From Candidatus Babelota bacterium (lineage in GTDB: Bacteria > Babelota > Babeliae > Babelales > Vermiphilaceae): DNA of 64,000 bases. Positions 8,305 to 16,536 of this stretch are shown piece after piece; position 1 is the stretch's first letter; each line of letters starts with the position of its first letter. Location of the stretch: positions 62,001-126,000 of the forward strand of contig JAJCZD010000007.1 in the NCBI GenBank assembly GCA_029262615.1, given 5' to 3'. The notes beneath the pieces are model-generated. The model was given only the letters and a program-made list of their open reading frames with translations, did not search any database and was not told where the DNA came from. A program made the position numbers and the translations under genes.

Positions 8305-8478
8305 CCGTGCCTCCATAAAAATCTTTAATCTAGGTTCTAATACTAACAAAACGAGAGGAATGTGCAACCGGTAAAAGTTTCTATTTGTAACAATTGCCCG
8401 GTAGGTCATTTGCGCTAATTGCTTATTAGGGTTAATATGGAGTTTGTATAGTATAATACTTATTTGGGGGTTGTTCCG

Positions 8479-8979
8479 ATGAAAAAAATACTGAGCACTT
8501 TTTTACTCTTTTCGCTTTTTACTGCTCAAGCAGGGTGGTTTGATGCATTTTACTCTGGAAGTAAAAAAGCTTTCTCTGTATCAAAACGAGCCGTGTCTGA
8601 GCCTGCAGTTAGTTGCGGGTCATTAGCTGGTTTTTTGGCAAGAAATGAAAGAAGCTATTATCAGGTATCAGACAATCCAATACGCTATGAGCTCAAAAGA
8701 GATCAAAAAATCTTATTAAGAGCTATATTTTTCGGTGCAGCTATAGGTTCTACTTTTAGTTTAATAACTGGTCTCTGTAAAGGGGTCAGGGCTGAGAAGG
8801 GCAAGGGTTTCTTAGATTTTACCCACAAAGAACGGGTTCGGCGTACTTTGTTATGGCTTTGTACCCTCTCTTTTGTTTCATGGCATGATCAATTAACATT
8901 TAAGCAAACAGCAATCAGTTTGATTGCAATACCAATCATTGATAAAGCCGTATGCTCGACCTTAGGCAAAGTGTTTTAA
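8479..8979 (+). CDS. Small exported or membrane protein, TAQAG family A
   Basis: No known family. The ATG at 8479 starts a signal peptide (KKILSTFLLFSLFTAQA), followed by GWFDAFYSGSKKAFS. The rest (~166 residues in all) is basic, with hydrophobic stretches around residues 73-95 and 130-160. A TATAAT box lies at 8452-8457 and a G-rich Shine-Dalgarno precedes the start. The N-terminus resembles that of the next gene (AQAGFTDYLQSGWQQ), so the two may be diverged duplicates. Confidence 0.7.
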   Translation: MKKILSTFLLFSLFTAQAGWFDAFYSGSKKAFSVSKRAVSEPAVSCGSLAGFLARNERSYYQVSDNPIRYELKRDQKILLRAIFFGAAIGSTFSLITGLCKGVRAEKGKGFLDFTHKERVRRTLLWLCTLSFVSWHDQLTFKQTAISLIAIPIIDKAVCSTLGKVF

Positions 8980-9108
8980 TCCCTTATTTACGTGAAATGT
9001 TTTCTATTTGTAATTACACAAGGTTATTAATAAATGCCATTTGCTCCCTTTTTTTATTGAGGTAACCTAATAATAGTATTTATTAATCATTATATCGGAG
9101 GTTCTTTT

Positions 9109-9429
9109 ATGAAGAAGTTACTATCAATTCTATTGCTAGGCTCATTTGCCATAGCACAAGCTGGCTTTACTGATTATTTACAATCTGGTTGGCAACAAAC
9201 AAAAAGTACATGCCAAAGTATCGAAAAGTCACCATTATTTAGAGATTCTGTGGTACTTTCTGGTATTGGAATGTTTATAACGGCGGCTTTTTATAATGTA
9301 GATTACATTAATTCGCAGTATTCATATCCTGGTTTTGTTTTACGTGGCGCTTGTGGTGGTGCTTTAATAGGTTTGTTAATGCATATTACAAAAAATAAGC
9401 ATATTACAAAAAATAAGAACTCTAACTAA
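9109..9429 (+). CDS. Small exported or membrane protein, TAQAG family B
   Basis: A 106-residue protein with a strong Shine-Dalgarno (GGAGG, 12 bases before the ATG), a signal peptide (KKLLSILLLGSFAIAQA) and the mature start GFTDYLQSGWQQ, similar to the preceding gene. A glycine-rich hydrophobic segment (residues ~75-92) may be a membrane helix. The C-terminus contains a short duplicated ITKNK unit. Function unknown. A strong terminator follows. Confidence 0.65.
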   Translation: MKKLLSILLLGSFAIAQAGFTDYLQSGWQQTKSTCQSIEKSPLFRDSVVLSGIGMFITAAFYNVDYINSQYSYPGFVLRGACGGALIGLLMHITKNKHITKNKNSN

Positions 9430-9442
9430 TCTTATCCTATAT

Positions 9443-9474
9443 AAAAAGGCCCCGGAAATTCCGGGGCCTTTTTT
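9443..9474. terminator. Bidirectional Rho-independent terminator
   Basis: GGCCCCGG (9448-9455) and CCGGGGCC (9461-9468) form a GC-rich stem around loop AAATT, with an A-run before and a T-run after. It lies between convergent genes and can serve both. Confidence 0.9.
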
Positions 9475-9494
9475 ATGATTTTGATCAGGTTTGG

Positions 9495-9890
9495 TTACCA
9501 GCGATCTCCGCCGCCACCAAAGCCGCCACGACCGCCGCCGCCGCCACCGCCGCGAGGACCACCAAAGCCACCACGACCGCCACCGCCGCCACCGCCGCGA
9601 GGACCACCAAAACCACCACGACCGCCGCCGCCACCAGTGCGTTGCTCAGGTGGTTTTGCTTTACTTACTTTAAGGTTTTGGCCTTCAATTTCTTTGCCAT
9701 TTAAATCTTCAATAGCATTGAAAGCTGCATCTTTATCGCTCATTTGAACGAATCCAAACCCACGGGAGTTTCCAGTAAATTTGTCTTTGATAATGCGAAC
9801 TGAATCTACAGCACCAAATGGTTCAAAAAGTTCTCTTAGGGCATCTTCAGTAACGGTTTGTGCTAGGTTACCGACATAAATATTGTTCAT
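9495..9890 (-). CDS. RRM RNA-binding protein with Gly/Arg-rich tail
   Basis: One RNA recognition motif (residues 1-80) with RNP2 (IYVGNL) and RNP1 (RGFGFVQM), followed by a tail built from GRGGFGGPR units separated by glycine runs. Such single-RRM proteins occur in cyanobacteria and several other bacterial phyla and bind single-stranded RNA; RGG tails add non-specific RNA affinity. Length 131 residues. It is monocistronic, convergent with the preceding small gene and separated by 146 bases from ychF. Likely an RNA chaperone or post-transcriptional factor. Confidence 0.92.
   Translation of the reverse strand: MNNIYVGNLAQTVTEDALRELFEPFGAVDSVRIIKDKFTGNSRGFGFVQMSDKDAAFNAIEDLNGKEIEGQNLKVSKAKPPEQRTGGGGGRGGFGGPRGGGGGGGRGGFGGPRGGGGGGGRGGFGGGGDRW
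9507..9629 (-). repeat. Tandem 45-bp repeats coding the RGG tail
   Basis: About two and a half copies of a 45-bp unit (15 residues, GRGGFGGPR plus six glycines) encode the tail of the RRM protein. The GC-rich block stands out against the AT-rich surroundings. Confidence 0.8.
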
Positions 9891-10036
9891 ATTTGGATTT
9901 CTCTTATATAAAGTTAACGATTAACAACGTTTTTTTGGGTTTATTGATTAGTTTTTCTTACTGGATCCTTGGGGTTATTAGGTTGGACTTATTACTAATT
10001 TATAGCAATTTATTCATTTTGGCGAGTTTTTCTAAA

Positions 10037-11140
10037 TTATACATTGAACTTAACGTTAATTATATCGCCATTTCGTACGATATAATCCTGTCCCTCAGTC
10101 CGCGATTTACCAGTATCTTTGATTTTTTGAACCGAGCCAGCATCAAATAATGCAGTGCAGTTATACACATCAGCACATATGAATCCTCGTTCCAAGTCAG
10201 AATGAATCTCTCCTGCTGCTTGACGTACGGCCATTCCTTTTTTAATGGGCCATGCATGCACTTCTTTTGGTCCACAGGTAAAAAAGGTGATCAGGCCAAG
10301 ATTTGTATAACTTTCACGAATAATTTTATCGAGGCTTTTTTCTTTCAGGCCGAGCATGCTGAGCATTTCTTGTGCTTCTTGGTCGTTTAGTTGTGATAAC
10401 TCATGGGCAATTTTTGCACATACTGCAATGACGCGTTCTTTACCAAATTCTTTTACTAAGGTTTGATAGTATTCATTTTGTTCTGGATCATCTATTTGGT
10501 CTTCACTGATATTGGCAATAATAATAAAGTTTTTTGCACTCAAAAGGGGGACCGTATTACATGTTGCCGTTTCAATTAATGAGCGAACCTTCTTGTTGTT
10601 ACCGTCATTAAGTGCATTTTTAACTTCTTGCAATAGTTCGATTTCAGCAATAGCTGGTTTTAATTCTGCTGGTTTTGATTTTGACGCCTTTTTTATTTTT
10701 TCTAATTTTTCCATCCGTTTATCGACGGTTTCTAGGTCTCTGAGCATTAACTCAGAAGTTATAATCTCATAGTCACCCAATGGATCAATTTCCTCTGACC
10801 GTAGAATGTCCGGATCTTCAAAACAACGTAGGACATGCAGAACTAAATCCACATCTCGTATGTGGCTTAAGAATTTATTACCGAGCCCTTCTCCGGAGGC
10901 CGCACCTTTAACAAGTCCGGCAATGTCAACAAAAGTAACGGTTGCGGGGATCTTTTTTTGGGAATTAAACATTGTGATTAATTGGGCCATTCTCGAATCA
11001 GGAACGCTGGTAATTGCAACATGTGGATCAATCGTGCAAAAAGGATAATTTTCTGCAGGTATGGATGATTTGGTAAGGGCGTTAAATAATGTTGATTTTC
11101 CTACATTAGGAAGGCCAACAAGGCCAGCTTTTATGCTCAT
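10037..11140 (-). CDS. ychF: Redox/ribosome-associated GTPase YchF (OLA1 family)
   Basis: The protein begins MSIKAGLVGLPNVGKSTLFNALT, a perfect P-loop for the Obg-related YchF group, followed by NYPFCTIDPHVA and DIAGLVKGAASGEGLGN. The C-terminus (DVYNCTALFDAG, DYIVRNGDIINVKFNV) is the TGS domain. The 367-residue length is standard. YchF hydrolyses ATP in preference to GTP and associates with ribosomes. Transcribed alone on the minus strand. Confidence 0.96.
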   Translation of the reverse strand: MSIKAGLVGLPNVGKSTLFNALTKSSIPAENYPFCTIDPHVAITSVPDSRMAQLITMFNSQKKIPATVTFVDIAGLVKGAASGEGLGNKFLSHIRDVDLVLHVLRCFEDPDILRSEEIDPLGDYEIITSELMLRDLETVDKRMEKLEKIKKASKSKPAELKPAIAEIELLQEVKNALNDGNNKKVRSLIETATCNTVPLLSAKNFIIIANISEDQIDDPEQNEYYQTLVKEFGKERVIAVCAKIAHELSQLNDQEAQEMLSMLGLKEKSLDKIIRESYTNLGLITFFTCGPKEVHAWPIKKGMAVRQAAGEIHSDLERGFICADVYNCTALFDAGSVQKIKDTGKSRTEGQDYIVRNGDIINVKFNV

Positions 11141-11294
11141 ATTTTTCTTAATCTTTGTATTATTATTGGGTTTTCTTTATTGTGCTGCAAATTAAGGATT
11201 CTTGCAACTACAAAAAGCTTTACATTACCTTTTACGGTGTGGTAAAAAATGTAAAGAACACGATATTAACCTTTTTCAAGGAGAGGATGTAGTT

Positions 11295-11519
11295 ATGATG
11301 GATAAAGGTATTTGGGGTTGGATATGCTGTGTGGCATGGGTTATTTCTGCACTAGGTGCAATCAACTGGGGCCTTCTTGCTCTTAAAGTTGATATATTTG
11401 AACGCCTTCAAATGTTAGCAAATCTCAGAATGCCATTACTTTATATTATTGGTATTGCTGGTGTTATCAGCCTTGTTAGCTGGATCCAACATGTTGTTAA
11501 AGGTTGCGAGTGTGCGTAA
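11295..11519 (+). CDS. DUF378-family small membrane protein
   Basis: The ATG at 11295 has GAGAGG eight bases upstream; the frame is open further upstream but without support. The 74-residue protein has two membrane helices (GWICCVAWVISALGAINWGLLAL and LLYIIGIAGVISLVSWI) and the AINWGL motif typical of DUF378 proteins, whose function is unknown. It is flanked downstream by a clear terminator, so it forms its own unit. Confidence 0.85.
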   Translation: MMDKGIWGWICCVAWVISALGAINWGLLALKVDIFERLQMLANLRMPLLYIIGIAGVISLVSWIQHVVKGCECA

Positions 11520-11546
11520 AAGCACCTCAATAAGCTTTTAAGATTA

Positions 11547-11571
11547 GGCCCCCAGAATGGGGGCCTTTTTT
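11547..11571 (+). terminator. Rho-independent terminator after the DUF378 gene
   Basis: GGCCCCC (11547-11553) pairs with GGGGGCC (11559-11565) around AGAAT, followed by a T-run. Confidence 0.9.
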
Positions 11572-11595
11572 ATTTTTTCTGCGATATACACGAAT

Positions 11596-12093
11596 CTATT
11601 TTCTACTTTGGTCTTTTTCTTTAATAAGCTTTAGGATTTTTTGTCTTTTTTTCTGAATTTCAAAACCTTTGAATTGTAGCCTTTTGTATTGTTTTTCATC
11701 TAATTTTGGCTCCGCGCCAAATGTTAATAATAATTGTGCAATGTCGGGTCGCCCTATAATATATGCATTAAATAATGGTGTAGAGTGTTTTATGCCTTTA
11801 ATTGGTTGGTTTGGGTTAGCTTTATTTTTGTTCTGATTAAGTAGTAGGGTTATAATTCCGATATTGGCACTTGTATTTATTGCTATATTTAAAGCAGATT
11901 CACCCGATTCGTTTTTTATATTTGCCTTTGCGCCTTCTTCTAATGCCTCCAGAACCCCCGAGACATTTTCTGCTGGAATTGCTATCAATAACTTTGTATC
12001 TGCTTCAGATAACTTTTTCTTGCGAGTAGGTGCTATCATTGCAGACATTGATAAAACAATGATTGCAAATAGAGCGAACATGTTCTTATTCAT
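11596..12093 (-). CDS. Exported ankyrin-repeat protein
   Basis: The start at 12093 is chosen because GGAGG lies at 12100-12104 and a signal peptide follows (KNMFALFAIIVLSMSA, then MIAPTRKKK). About 165 residues. Ankyrin-type repeats are visible: SGESALNIAINTSANIGIITLLL (residues ~65-90) and STPLFNAYIIGRPDIAQLLLTFGAE (~105-130). The C-terminus is Lys/Gln-rich and helical. Ankyrin repeats bind proteins; in host-associated bacteria they often act on host targets, which is an inference here. Confidence 0.85.
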   Translation of the reverse strand: MNKNMFALFAIIVLSMSAMIAPTRKKKLSEADTKLLIAIPAENVSGVLEALEEGAKANIKNESGESALNIAINTSANIGIITLLLNQNKNKANPNQPIKGIKHSTPLFNAYIIGRPDIAQLLLTFGAEPKLDEKQYKRLQFKGFEIQKKRQKILKLIKEKDQSRK

Positions 12094-12182
12094 AGTAAAC
12101 CTCCAGTTAATTATTAGTAGTATACCATGCCTTAATTTCAATTTGCAATAACCAACTGACTTGAGAAGGTTAAAAGGGAAAA

Positions 12183-12210
12183 GAAAAAAAGGCCTCCAGT
12201 TACAGAGGCC
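12183..12210 (-). terminator. Terminator of dnaK
   Basis: On the minus strand, GGCCTC (12210-12205) pairs with GAGGCC (12196-12191), followed by a T-run read from 12190-12184. It begins a few bases after the dnaK stop. Confidence 0.85.
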
Positions 12211-12216
12211 CTATTC

Positions 12217-14106
12217 TTATTCGTTGATCTCTGCGTCAATTGGGCCTTGGTCTTTTTGGTCAGTTTTACTGTTATCTTCAGATTTTGGTTGGTCTTGTTT
12301 TTCTGCTTGGCTGTATAACTTTTGTGCAACTTTATGCGATGATTGCATTAACTCATCGGTTGCTTTTTGCAATTCTTGCGCATTATTTTCATGTTCTTTG
12401 AGAGCTGTTTTTGCTTTTTCGATTGCAACCTCAACTTCTTTGATTTCAGATTCTTCCAACTTTTCTTTATTTTCTACAATTGTTTTTTCAAGCTGAATGA
12501 TCATGCCGTCAAGTTGGTTTCTTTTTTCTACAACTTCTTTTGCTTTTTTGTCCTCATCAGCATGTTCTTGCGCTTCTTTTACCATGCGATTAATCTCATC
12601 CTCTGACAGGCCAGAACTGCTAGTAATGGTAATTTTTTGTTCTTTACCGCTAGCTTTATCTTTTGCAGAAACATTTACAATGCCATTGGCATCGATATCA
12701 AAAGTAACCTCTACTTGTGGTACGCCACGTTGTGCTGCTGGAATTCCTTCGAGTTTGAATTGTCCAAGCATTTTATTATCTTTGGCAAACTCACGCTCAC
12801 CTTGGAATACGCGAATATCTACCGCAGTTTGATTATCCTCTGCAGTAGAGAATACCTGAGATTTTTTGCTAGGTATGGTTGTGTTACGTTCGATGAGTTT
12901 AGTCATTACACCACCTAATGTTTCGATTCCCAATGATAGGGGAGTTACATCAAGTAATAGAACATCAGTTACATCACCAGCCAAAACACCACCCTGAATT
13001 GCCGCGCCAGAAGCAACAACCTCATCTGGATTTACCCCTTTATTTGGTTCTTTGCCAAAGAAATCTTTCACTAGTTTTTGTACTTTTGGAATACGGGTTG
13101 AGCCGCCAACCAAAATCACTTCTGAAATATCATCTTTAGAAATGCCAGCATCTTTAATGGCTTGCTTGCAGGGTTGCAGTAGTCGTGTAAAAATATCTTC
13201 GCACAAGGACTCAAGTTTCGCTCGAGAAAGCTTTATATTAAGATGTTTTGGACCAGATGCATCTGCAGTGATATAGGGTAAATTTATATCGGTTTCATGT
13301 AATGTAGAGAGTTCTTTTTTTGCTTTTTCAGACGCTTCTTTTAAGCGTTGGAGGGCCATAGGATCTTTACGCAGATCAACACCATGATCTTTTTGGAACT
13401 CTTTAGCGATATATTCAATAATGCGTTGATCAATGTCATCACCGCCTAAGAATGTGTCACCATTGGTAGCTTTAACTTCGATTACTCCGTCGCTTATTTC
13501 TAGTATTGAAACATCAAAAGTTCCGCCACCAAAATCAAACACTACGATATTGCCGTTTTTTTTCTTATCTGCACCATATGCAAGAGCTGCTGCAGTGGGT
13601 TCATTGATAATTCTTTTTACATCCAATCCGGCAATTTTGCCTGCATCTTTGGTTGCTTGACGTTGTGCATCATTAAAGTATGCCGGTACTGTAATTACTG
13701 CACCAGTAACTTTTTGTCCCAAATAATCTTCAGCTGTTTGTTTGATTAGGCCTAAGATTGCGGCAGAAATTTCTTGTGGCGTATATTCTTTGCCTTGCGC
13801 AGCAATGGCCATATTCCCATTTGGAAGTTTTTTAATTTGATAGGTAAAATGCTTTTTGGTGTTTTCTGAGATATCATCATAACGTTTACCTATAAATCTT
13901 TTTGCAGATGCAATAGTATTCTCTGGGTTAGTTACTGCTTGGCGTTTAGCAATTGTGCCTACCAATCGTTTACCATCCTTGGTGAATGCTACTACTGATG
14001 GAATGGTGTTGTTACCTTCTTTACTAGGAATTATTTTAGGTTTTCCACCCTCCATGAAAGCGATCACGGAGTTAGTGGTACCTAGATCGATACCTATAAT
14101 TGACAT
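12217..14106 (-). CDS. dnaK: Molecular chaperone DnaK (Hsp70)
   Basis: Starts [17 protein letters not shown] (phosphate-1 motif), with [14 protein letters not shown] near residue 195 and [14 protein letters not shown] near residue 335, all Hsp70 signatures. The 629-residue length and an acidic C-terminal tail are normal. GAAAGGAC precedes the ATG. A sigma70-type promoter lies at 14162-14191. No grpE or dnaJ adjoins; dnaK stands alone with its own promoter and terminator. No CIRCE element and no copy of the hspR palindrome were seen upstream. Confidence 0.98.
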   Translation of the reverse strand: MSIIGIDLGTTNSVIAFMEGGKPKIIPSKEGNNTIPSVVAFTKDGKRLVGTIAKRQAVTNPENTIASAKRFIGKRYDDISENTKKHFTYQIKKLPNGNMAIAAQGKEYTPQEISAAILGLIKQTAEDYLGQKVTGAVITVPAYFNDAQRQATKDAGKIAGLDVKRIINEPTAAALAYGADKKKNGNIVVFDFGGGTFDVSILEISDGVIEVKATNGDTFLGGDDIDQRIIEYIAKEFQKDHGVDLRKDPMALQRLKEASEKAKKELSTLHETDINLPYITADASGPKHLNIKLSRAKLESLCEDIFTRLLQPCKQAIKDAGISKDDISEVILVGGSTRIPKVQKLVKDFFGKEPNKGVNPDEVVASGAAIQGGVLAGDVTDVLLLDVTPLSLGIETLGGVMTKLIERNTTIPSKKSQVFSTAEDNQTAVDIRVFQGEREFAKDNKMLGQFKLEGIPAAQRGVPQVEVTFDIDANGIVNVSAKDKASGKEQKITITSSSGLSEDEINRMVKEAQEHADEDKKAKEVVEKRNQLDGMIIQLEKTIVENKEKLEESEIKEVEVAIEKAKTALKEHENNAQELQKATDELMQSSHKVAQKLYSQAEKQDQPKSEDNSKTDQKDQGPIDAEINE

Positions 14107-14161
14107 GTTGTCCTTTCTTTTGAGATGAATTATGATATTCTTTTTTATAAATCGAGCCTAT

Positions 14162-14191
14162 AGTATAGCTTCAAATCAGGTTTACTGTCAA
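14162..14191 (-). promoter_or_regulatory. dnaK promoter
   Basis: On the minus strand a perfect TTGACA (14191-14186) and TATACT (14167-14162) are separated by 18 bases, about 55 bases upstream of the dnaK start. This looks like a vegetative promoter. Confidence 0.75.
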
Positions 14192-14420
14192 ATTCGTACT
14201 CATAAAATCTTAGCGCTTACCACTCATATTATATATCTTTTGAATAGCAAGACTTCAACCCTCTCTTTTTAACCATAATCTCAGTCTTCACCAGTAACTC
14301 TTGCTCTATTTAAAGCATTTTACATATGAATGTCGCATAATTTAAGCGCCGTGGAGCTTTGTTGGATAATTCTGGGGCAGAATTTCGTTACATTTTTGCA
14401 CATTATTAAAAAGACATGTA

Positions 14421-14562
14421 ACCGCACTCCGTCTTCACCCAGCAGCCTTTTGTCTGTCGAGGTGTGGGCAAGAAGGCTGCTGGTCTTGACTACGTTTACT
14501 TCTCAAGTGCAAGCTTTTGGTGTGAGAGAGCGTAGTCTGGTTATAAGCCTTCGAAGTGTGTT
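14421..14562. ncRNA. Candidate structured RNA of unknown class
   Basis: Within an 835-base stretch without convincing genes (14107-14941) lies a locally GC-richer block able to fold into a three-way junction. Hairpin A pairs CCAGCAGCCTT (14439-14449) with AAGGCTGCTGG (14473-14483), 11 perfect pairs. Hairpin B pairs GACTACG (14488-14494) with CGTAGTC (14531-14537), with an inner CTCA/TGAG. ACCGCAC (14421-14427) can close the structure with GTGTGTT (14556-14562), imperfectly. I saw no RNase P, tmRNA, SRP or 6S signature. Strand undecided. A small frame at 14330-14602 exists but has no protein-like character. Confidence 0.35.
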
Positions 14563-14854
14563 CCTTAAAAGACTCGATATAGAAAACGAAAATTCTTTAT
14601 GATGATTTACCATAGTGATCATGTTTAATTGAGAATTAAGAATAAAGAGATAATGAATGTAGGGATAAAAGTGAAAAACTACTCAGATATCAGATAAATA
14701 TATACGCTCGTACCAATTAACGAAATAATAACAAATTATACTAATGAACCAATTAACGCTTATAATTTTCTTCTTTAGTTTAATTTGTAAGTTGTTTCTT
14801 ATTCTTTATTCTTTTTAAAAATAAAAGGGTTTAATTCATTTTTTTCTTTTTTCT
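14563..14854. other. AT-rich intergenic stretch
   Basis: Strongly AT-rich, with stops in all frames. I see no gene, no convincing promoter and no repeat family here. It separates the candidate RNA from the ankyrin operon terminator. Confidence 0.6.
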
Positions 14855-14900
14855 AAAAAAGGGAAGGGCGCGCACGATATCTTTCCCTGCCCTGTTTTTT
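14855..14900 (-). terminator. Terminator of the ankyrin operon
   Basis: A-run, AGGG-A-AGGG (14860-14868), a loop region, then CCCT-G-CCCT and a T-run (14895-14900). The two 4-bp helices plus A/T runs form a roughly symmetrical, possibly bidirectional hairpin 40 bases beyond the stop of the minus-strand ankyrin gene. Confidence 0.55.
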
Positions 14901-14941
14901 GTTAGCAACTTTAGAAAGCTCTTTTTGTATTAATCTAAAAC

Positions 14942-15388
14942 TTACCTATAATATCGCTTTATCTTTTCATAATGTTGCTCGAGAAGCTTTATTATTTCCT
15001 CATATTGCTTGCGTCTTTTGTCTGTTTTAGCTTTATTTTTTAGTTCGGTAGCTAATGCAAGTGTAGTTTGTCTACGCTTATTTTTAATAGAAGGGTTAGA
15101 TCCTTCCTTTAATAATATGCGTACACTCTCTACATAACCTCTTCTGACCGCTTCTATTAATGCGGTATTGCCAGTTTTAGGGTGAGTCACATTTGGATTA
15201 GCACCATAATCAAGAAGCAGTTTCACTATTGCAGGATAACGAATACTGATATTAAGTAGTGGTATGTCTCCAAGCGTGGGATAGACTCCAGAGGCTAGAA
15301 TAGACTTTACTTTTTCAAAATTACCTTGCCATATTGCTTTTATTAGTTCTTTAGCTTCTTGTTCCCATTGTTTAAGGGTATTAAACAA
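14942..15388 (-). CDS. Ankyrin-repeat protein, 3' part of a frameshifted gene
   Basis: The frame encodes at least two to three ankyrin repeats: LIKAIWQGNFEKVKSILASG, then PAIVKLLLDYGANPN and NTALIEAVRRGYVESVRILLKEG, ending in a basic helical tail. The only start is a TTG at 15388 without a Shine-Dalgarno. The frame stays open upstream of this TTG (LKALKEEEELL) up to 15418, where it meets the end of the preceding signal-peptide fragment. One added base near AAGAAACCC would fuse both into a single ~205-residue exported ankyrin protein like its neighbours. Confidence 0.75.
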   Translation of the reverse strand: MFNTLKQWEQEAKELIKAIWQGNFEKVKSILASGVYPTLGDIPLLNISIRYPAIVKLLLDYGANPNVTHPKTGNTALIEAVRRGYVESVRILLKEGSNPSIKNKRRQTTLALATELKNKAKTDKRRKQYEEIIKLLEQHYEKIKRYYR

Positions 15389-15414
15389 TAATTCTTCTTC
15401 TTCTTTAAGTGCTT

Positions 15415-15558
15415 TTAGGGTTTCTTAGAAGTTTCTTTTTCGAGTGTTTTTACGTCTCTTATGATAATCGTTCGAACAGGACTCCCAGAGCTAGAATCAG
15501 TTTGAGTCATTGCTGAAAGGGTAAATGGTATACATGCTATTGCTATTAATTTCTTCAT
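15415..15558 (-). CDS. Signal-peptide fragment, 5' part of the frameshifted ankyrin gene
   Basis: ATG at 15558 is preceded by GAGGA and lies 7 bases after the stop of the F-box/ankyrin gene, so it is translationally coupled. The product begins MKKLIAIACIPFTLSA (signal peptide), then MTQTDSSSGSPV and a Lys/Glu-rich end, and stops after 47 residues. It makes little sense alone; the ankyrin repeats continue in another frame from 15418 down to 14942. Confidence 0.65.
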   Translation of the reverse strand: MKKLIAIACIPFTLSAMTQTDSSSGSPVRTIIIRDVKTLEKETSKKP

Positions 15559-15565
15559 CGGTTCC

Positions 15566-16405
15566 TCATTTGTGTTTCTGGCCTGAACCATTATTAAGTA
15601 TTTTGATAGCCTCTTGATTATTTTTTTTCTGTGCAATTGATAATGCGGTATCACCGTCTTTGTCTTTTAGGGATAAATCTGCTTTATAAGCCAGTAAGAG
15701 TTGTATTGCTTCTGTGTTGTTGCTGTCGGCAGCAAGCATGAGTGGGGTGGTTTTTGATCTTATTGTCTGTACGTTAGGATCTGCTCCTGCCTCCAACAAA
15801 GCTTTGATGATAGCCAGATCTTCAGTAGGATATTTTAGAGCACAAATAAGTGGGCTCCAACCACGGGAATTCTTTAAATTAGGGTCCGCATATTTTAATA
15901 ATTTTTCCACACCGTTCTTATTTTCTGAGACTATCATAAACATAAAGGGGGTGTTTCCTTCTTGGTCAATTGCCATATTTGGATCAACATGAGCTATTTC
16001 TTGTTTGATGTTTTTGGCTGCTTGGTGGCTAGCTATTTTTATTGTTTCTTCGGTGATATTAGTATGTTCTAACCATGCCTTAAAAGGAGGCATCTCTTCT
16101 TGGTATTGTATGGCAATATTTGCCGGTAAAAATTTAAACGTTTTTCCGAGTTCCTTTAAAAAATGTTCAGTGGTCTTCAAGTCAGAAAGTATAACCCGTA
16201 ATTCTCTATTAACCAGACGCAACTGTGCAAATTTCTTGATTGATTCCTCAAGACTATCAGCTTGAAGTACATGTGGAATTGCATGCTCAATTATCATGCT
16301 TTTTATCTCCGGAGGGAGATCATTAAAAGAGGCTGCACATGGGTTATGCATGCAAAAAGCTGCCTTACTAATTATAATTAGAGCAATCAATGTATATTTT
16401 TTCAT
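15566..16405 (-). CDS. Exported F-box-like / ankyrin-repeat protein
   Basis: Signal peptide (KKYTLIALIIISKAAFC) then MHNPCAASFNDLPPEIKSMI. The segment FNDLPPEIKSMIIEHAIP...FAQLRLVNRELRVIL (residues ~27-75) looks like an F-box, the eukaryotic motif that binds Skp1. It is followed by ankyrin repeats in the C-terminal half: GNTPFMFMIVSENKNGVEKLL, GWSPLICALKYP...LLEAGADPN, TTPLMLAADSNNTEAIQLLL and GDTALSIAQKKNNQEAIKIL. 279 residues. F-box plus ankyrin architecture is known in effectors of amoeba-associated bacteria that recruit host ubiquitin ligases; that role is inferred here. Heads an operon with the frameshifted ankyrin gene. Confidence 0.8.
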   Translation of the reverse strand: MKKYTLIALIIISKAAFCMHNPCAASFNDLPPEIKSMIIEHAIPHVLQADSLEESIKKFAQLRLVNRELRVILSDLKTTEHFLKELGKTFKFLPANIAIQYQEEMPPFKAWLEHTNITEETIKIASHQAAKNIKQEIAHVDPNMAIDQEGNTPFMFMIVSENKNGVEKLLKYADPNLKNSRGWSPLICALKYPTEDLAIIKALLEAGADPNVQTIRSKTTPLMLAADSNNTEAIQLLLAYKADLSLKDKDGDTALSIAQKKNNQEAIKILNNGSGQKHK

Positions 16406-16536
16406 AATATAATCTCTCTACCGCTCACTGGTTTATTCCTATTATAAATAAATAATGTTCTTGTGAGCAATATAATAGATATATTCTTGTGTATTATATT
16501 GCATATAGACTATGATAACAGAAGGGGAGATAGTTA

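Noticed and set aside
8305-8409. Upstream extension of the GH1 frame to 8409
   Set aside because: GGAGG at 8310-8314 and a signal peptide support the start at 8304.
9475-9747. Proline-rich plus-strand frames across the RRM gene
   Set aside because: Antisense of the glycine repeats; the minus strand codes a clear RRM domain.
12367-13660. Several plus-strand frames over dnaK
   Set aside because: Shadows of the conserved dnaK frame; no independent start signals or domains.
14421-14562. Considered tmRNA, RNase P RNA, SRP RNA or 6S RNA for the structured block
   Set aside because: None of the diagnostic conserved stretches of these RNAs could be found on either strand, so it is left unclassified.
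14330-14602. 90-codon plus-strand frame in the dnaK upstream gap
   Set aside because: No ribosome site, composition not protein-like, and it covers the hairpins of the candidate RNA.
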